Source of the DNA: Synechococcus sp. CO36386bin_37
GTDB lineage: Bacteria > Cyanobacteriota > Cyanobacteriia > PCC-6307 > Cyanobiaceae
Assembly: GCA_011525445.1 (NCBI GenBank)
Contig: WTGE01000119.1
Span: 1-9,250, forward strand
Length of the DNA stretch: 9,250 nucleotides
Reading direction: 5' to 3'
Position numbers and translations under genes: made by a program. Of this stretch, positions 6,373 through 9,250 are shown one piece after another (position 1 is the stretch's first letter; every line of letters begins with the position of its first letter). Below the pieces are notes generated by a model that worked only from the letters and a program-made list of their open reading frames with translations, was not told the DNA's origin and searched no databases.

Positions 6373-6696
6373 ATGGATCCATTCGAAATGGGCCCCCTCC
6401 TACAAGGCAGCACCCTCAGCGGAAGCCTGTTTTGGGCTCTTGCGCTTTATCTCCCTCTCAGCGGGCCGTTACAGCGGTTGGAAGCCAGCCTGGAAGACGG
6501 CCCCCTAGATCCTGCCTGGCGTCAGGCCGCGTTGGTGATCAGCAGTCTGCTGCTCGCCCTAGCCGTCGGCGTGATCACACAGCTTGTGCTGGCCTGGGCG
6601 CTTGGACCAGGCTGGGCTTCGAGCCTGGCTTTGATCACCATCGGCTGGAGCTTGTTCCTGGTCGTTGTCCAAGGACAGGAGGACGGGGGCACATAG
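6373..6696 (+). CDS. Small three-helix membrane protein of unknown function
   Basis: I do not recognise a named family. From ATG 6373 the product is 107 residues: MDPFEMGPLLQG, then a hydrophobic segment at about 14-31, a charged stretch RLEASLEDG (35-43), a long hydrophobic segment at about 52-78, a third at about 81-100, and a short polar tail QGQEDGGT. This predicts an inner- or thylakoid-membrane protein with two to three helices. An earlier in-frame ATG (6313) would add 20 residues rich in Pro, Ser and Ala with no hydrophobic character, and would lie 10 bp from the hydrolase start. ATG 6388 is also possible. None of these starts has a clear ribosome binding site. The gene is divergent from the hydrolase (70-bp gap) and convergent with the antiporter gene, with 10 bp between stops. 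The regular hydrophobic layout supports a real gene. Confidence 0.65.
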   Translation: MDPFEMGPLLQGSTLSGSLFWALALYLPLSGPLQRLEASLEDGPLDPAWRQAALVISSLLLALAVGVITQLVLAWALGPGWASSLALITIGWSLFLVVVQGQEDGGT

Positions 6697-6706
6697 ACCG
6701 TTTGAG

Positions 6707-8113
6707 CTAGATCAAGCCAACTGGATCAGCTGCGACTTCGCCATCGACCTTGTCATCATCGTCGGGCTTGCTTCCGCCCAAGACCAATCTGAGCAACACA
6801 GGTGCCAGAAAGGTTGTGCCGATCACCATCAGCAGAATGGCTGCTTCCAATGAAGGAGACAACAGCTGGGCGCTGGTGCCGAGGCCGAGGAAAATCAAAC
6901 CCACTTCACCGCGGGGCATCATTCCGAGCCCAACCACCAGACGGCGGGTGGGTTCCTTGCTGACAAAAGCCCAACCGGCAGCAACCTTGCCAATCACCGC
7001 GATCACAAACAGGAACGCAGCAATGATCAAGGCGGTGCGGCTCGAAGGATCCGAAGGATTGATCACCGACAAATCCATGCCGGCACCTACCAGCACAAAG
7101 AAGATGGTGGCAAACAGGGTCACAATCGGCAGAACAGCCTGCTGAATGGCGTGATTGTGCTTAGAACTGCTGAGGATCAGGCCTGCCGCGAAGGCACCCA
7201 GTGCGGCCTCAAGCCCGATCGCCGTTGCGGTGAAGCAACTCAGAGCGAGGATCACGAATGATGCAACAAGCACCTCACCAGGTGCCTTGAGCCTTTCGAT
7301 CAGCCAATCAAAGGCTGGAGCCGCCGTTCGACTCAAGCCAATGGCCGCGACAACGAACACAGCAGCAGCAGCGACCAGCTTGAGAATCGGACCGATTTCC
7401 AGACTTCCGCCAGAGGCAAGAGCCACGACCACAGCCAGGATCACAATGCCGAGGATGTCGTCAAGAACAGCAGCTCCGATCACGATCTGTCCCTCGCGGG
7501 TTTTCAAGTAACCGAGTTCCCCGAACACACTGGCCGTGATGCCGATGCTGGTAGCGGTCATCGAAGCACCAGCAAAGATCGCTGGGATGGCATCGACATG
7601 AAAAATGGCCATCAGGCCCCATGTGCCAAGGGCAAAAGGCAGAACCACACCAGCCACCGCAACGGTGAAGGCCTGGGTTCCAACAGCGATGAGTTCATCG
7701 AGCTCACTTTCAAGGCCAGTCAGGAACAACAAGGCGAATAAACCGAGCTGGGCAACAGCCTGAAGAGAGGGAAACGTCTCGTTGTAGAGCTCCGTAACGG
7801 ATTCAGCGGGCACGTTCCCGATCGAGCCCAAAAATGTGACGAAGCCATTGCTCAGCTCCACTTGAGTTTCAGGCGGAACGAGGAGGTGGAGACCCGATGC
7901 GCCGATCAAAACACCAGCCAACAACTCACCCAAAATGGTGGGGAGCTGGAGGCGAACCAGCACTTCGGCCAGCATTCGCGCTGCCACGAAAATCAGCATG
8001 AATCGACCGACCCCAATCAAGGTCTCTGCCATTTCGAGATCGTGGGCAGACAATTCAGCCATCATTGGCATGAGAAGGGGCGGCATCGCAGCAGCGAGCA
8101 TCAGATTCAACAT
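6707..8113 (-). CDS. CPA2-family Na+/H+ antiporter (NhaS3/NapA-like)
   Basis: This 468-residue polytopic membrane protein exchanges monovalent cations (probably Na+) for protons. It has the CPA2 pattern: LPTILGELLAGVLIG (57-71), LFLTGLESEL (129-138), ASMTATSIGITASVF (183-197) and the ion-binding motif AAVLDDILG with Asp218-Asp219. A late PRGEVGLIF segment (400-408) follows, and about 11-13 hydrophobic segments are present. A double aspartate is typical of electrogenic Na+/H+ exchangers of the NapA/NhaS3 type rather than Kef-type K+ systems, which usually have Gln-Asp. No RCK/TrkA-N domain follows; the protein ends in a short acidic tail (KPDDDDKVDGE, 449-459). A polar stretch at about 79-115 separates early helices. 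ATG 8113 is the first start; in-frame Met codons at residues 5, 10 and 15 leave some doubt, and only a weak GAG precedes. In Synechocystis the related NhaS3 is reported in thylakoids; the location here is unknown. Confidence 0.9.
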   Translation of the reverse strand: MLNLMLAAAMPPLLMPMMAELSAHDLEMAETLIGVGRFMLIFVAARMLAEVLVRLQLPTILGELLAGVLIGASGLHLLVPPETQVELSNGFVTFLGSIGNVPAESVTELYNETFPSLQAVAQLGLFALLFLTGLESELDELIAVGTQAFTVAVAGVVLPFALGTWGLMAIFHVDAIPAIFAGASMTATSIGITASVFGELGYLKTREGQIVIGAAVLDDILGIVILAVVVALASGGSLEIGPILKLVAAAAVFVVAAIGLSRTAAPAFDWLIERLKAPGEVLVASFVILALSCFTATAIGLEAALGAFAAGLILSSSKHNHAIQQAVLPIVTLFATIFFVLVGAGMDLSVINPSDPSSRTALIIAAFLFVIAVIGKVAAGWAFVSKEPTRRLVVGLGMMPRGEVGLIFLGLGTSAQLLSPSLEAAILLMVIGTTFLAPVLLRLVLGGSKPDDDDKVDGEVAADPVGLI

Positions 8114-8388
8114 GATTTCTCAGCGGGACCATAAGAGCAAATGGGTTAACTGGCAGTGCATTCAGAAGCAGTGCTTGCTGATGGCAACAAAAGTCAGATC
8201 CATTCCAGCGATGCCCTGAAGTTGAAGGACACTTTTCAAAGGCCTACTTATCAGTAATTCAGGCCCAATTCTTAAACAAAAACTGATTAAAAGCCTTGGT
8301 CACAGTTCCTGCACGAATTCAAGCTTTCTTGGCTCATCACCACCACACTGAAGGGATCTCATAACGACATTGCATATTTCGTCTCTCC
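8114..8388. promoter_or_regulatory. Divergent non-coding region between antiporter gene and glgP
   Basis: This is the longest gap in the window (275 bp), and promoters for both outward-reading genes must lie in or near it. Seen in it are two copies of GCAGTGC 15 bp apart (8153-8159, 8168-8174); an imperfect palindrome (8162-8181); an AT-rich central part (about 8230-8295) with an imperfect dyad (AAGGC 8239-8243 and ATCAGT 8250-8255 against ACTGAT 8282-8287 and GCCTT 8293-8297); and CATATT at 8373-8378 close to the glgP start, too near to be an ordinary -10 unless the leader is very short. No credible ORF, tRNA or recognised small RNA was found, and no convincing promoter could be assigned. 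Confidence 0.5.
8162..8181. repeat. Imperfect palindrome 5' of the antiporter gene
   Basis: TCAGAAGCA (8162-8170) and TGCTTGCTGA (8172-8181) are reverse complements apart from one extra G (8177), around a central G at 8171. The inner AAGCA-G-TGCTT is exact. The near-zero loop makes an RNA hairpin unlikely, so a protein-binding DNA palindrome is the better reading. It ends 49 bp upstream of the antiporter start codon. Confidence 0.45.
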
Positions 8389-9250
8389 ATGAGCAGCTCC
8401 GAACCACTCGATCTTCGCCTACCCACTCCTGGTTGCTACGCCGACCCTGAACGGGCCGGATTGGACGCTGATGCTGTCTTCGACGGCATGACCGAGCATC
8501 TGTTCTTCACACTGGGCAAACTTGCGCCTTCCGCAAGTCGTCATGATCTGTACATGGCCCTCAGCTACGCCGTGCGCGACCGGCTGATGACCCGATATCT
8601 GGCCAGCCTCGAATCCATCAGGGCCCGGCCGCAGAAAACGGTGGCCTATCTCTCTGCAGAATTTCTGATCGGGCCACAACTGGCGAACAACCTGCTCAAC
8701 CTGGGAATTCAGGATGAAGCCGAGGAGGCCGTGAAACGGTTTGGAATTGAATCCCTGCAGCAAATCATCGAGGTGGAAGAAGAACCTGGCCTGGGCAATG
8801 GCGGGCTGGGACGTTTGGCGGCTTGCTACATGGAGTCACTGGCCAGTTTGCAGATCCCTGCAACGGGCTATGGCATTCGCTATGAATTTGGAATTTTCAA
8901 CCAGCTGATCCGAGACGGATGGCAGGTGGAGGTAACGGACAAGTGGCTGAAAGGTGGTTGGCCCTGGGAATTGCCACAACCGGACCAAGCCTGTTTCGTT
9001 GGCTTTGGTGGTCGCACCGAGAGCTACCTCGACGACAAAGGCTGCTACCGATCCCGCTGGATCCCCTCAGATCACGCCATTGGCGTGCCGCATGATGTGC
9101 CAGTCCTCGGCTACCGCGTTAACACCTGCGATCGTCTGCGGCTGTGGCGCGCTGATGCCACGGAAAGCTTCGATTTCTACGCCTTCAACATCGGGGATTA
9201 CTACGGCGCCGTTGAAGAGAAGGTGGGCAGCGAAACGCTCTCCAAAGTGC
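8389..9250 (+). CDS. glgP: Glycogen phosphorylase, N-terminal part (3' end outside window)
   Basis: Glycogen phosphorylase (GT35 family, pyridoxal-phosphate dependent) releases glucose-1-phosphate from alpha-1,4-glucan ends in the cytoplasm, the main route of glycogen use in the dark. The visible 287 residues start at ATG 8389 (MSSSEPLDLRLPTPG) and stay open to the window end. Diagnostic segments are KTVAYLSAEFLIGPQLANNL (about residues 84-103), EEEPGLGNGGLGRLAACYMESLA (about 127-149), with the conserved glycine-rich active-site loop, ATGYGIRYEFGIFNQLI, and DATESFDFYAFNIGDYYGAV. A full enzyme is about 830-850 residues, so about two thirds, including the PLP-binding lysine, lies outside. Most phosphorylases read GNPWE after the DxWL motif; here it is GGWPWELPQPD. 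No clear ribosome binding site precedes the ATG. The gene is divergent from the antiporter gene across 275 bp. Confidence 0.95.
   Translation, partial: MSSSEPLDLRLPTPGCYADPERAGLDADAVFDGMTEHLFFTLGKLAPSASRHDLYMALSYAVRDRLMTRYLASLESIRARPQKTVAYLSAEFLIGPQLANNLLNLGIQDEAEEAVKRFGIESLQQIIEVEEEPGLGNGGLGRLAACYMESLASLQIPATGYGIRYEFGIFNQLIRDGWQVEVTDKWLKGGWPWELPQPDQACFVGFGGRTESYLDDKGCYRSRWIPSDHAIGVPHDVPVLGYRVNTCDRLRLWRADATESFDFYAFNIGDYYGAVEEKVGSETLSKV

Noticed and set aside
6690..6715. Possible bidirectional terminator between the small membrane gene and the antiporter gene
   Set aside because: Only a 4-bp TTGA/TCAA dyad is present with no GC stem or T-run, so a terminator is not supported.
7155..7511. Plus-strand frames opposite the antiporter (also 6750-7145)
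   Set aside because: They are antisense mirrors of a transmembrane protein with intact ion-binding motif, with Ala/Thr/Ser-rich shadow composition and no domain.
1..9250. Mobile element, phage, CRISPR or defence system
   Set aside because: No transposase, integrase, cas, restriction or toxin-antitoxin signature, no regularly spaced repeats and no target-site duplications were seen. All larger genes are recognisable metabolic or transport proteins.

Overview
The window looks like chromosomal DNA of a marine picocyanobacterium of the Synechococcus/Cyanobium/Prochlorococcus type. The DNA is GC-rich and tightly packed. The gene set is core cyanobacterial metabolism: NADP-isocitrate dehydrogenase, glycolate dehydrogenase subunits, glycogen phosphorylase, a CPA2 antiporter of the NhaS3/NapA type, and an alpha/beta hydrolase resembling plant and cyanobacterial PPH/CLD1-type proteins. 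I see no rRNA, tRNA, CRISPR array, transposase, integrase or phage gene. The organism assignment is inferred from protein signatures; no search was run.

Layout. The 3' end of icd (+, 1-434) is followed after 115 bp by glcF (+, 550-1815). A DUF1537 four-carbon acid sugar kinase-like gene (-, 1837-3228) converges on glcF and diverges, across only 41 bp, from glcE (+, 3270-4487). The glcE 3' end overlaps by 26 bp the 3' end of a hexose-6-phosphate mutarotase-like gene (-, 4462-5316). That gene lies downstream of the alpha/beta hydrolase (-, 5406-6302) on the same strand. A small three-helix membrane protein gene of unknown function (+, 6373-6696) runs divergently from the hydrolase and ends 10 bp from the convergent Na+/H+ antiporter gene (-, 6707-8113). 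After a 275-bp non-coding divergent region, glgP (+) starts at 8389 and runs off the window.

Functional picture. GlcE (flavoprotein) and GlcF (Fe-S protein) are two of the three usual subunits of glycolate dehydrogenase, which oxidises the photorespiratory product glycolate to glyoxylate. The third, GlcD, is not in the window. The kinase between them belongs to a family known for phosphorylating 2-hydroxy sugar acids such as tetronates, but its usual partners (PdxA2, a class II aldolase) are absent, so its substrate here is open. GlgP releases glucose-1-phosphate from glycogen. The mutarotase-like protein may interconvert anomers of the resulting glucose-6-phosphate for the oxidative pentose phosphate route. 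Icd makes 2-oxoglutarate, the carbon skeleton and signal for nitrogen assimilation.

Most of the window is ordinary core genome. The points worth a second look are the kinase wedged between glcF and glcE, the structured icd-glcF spacer, the palindromic elements between the antiporter gene and glgP, and the unassigned small membrane protein.
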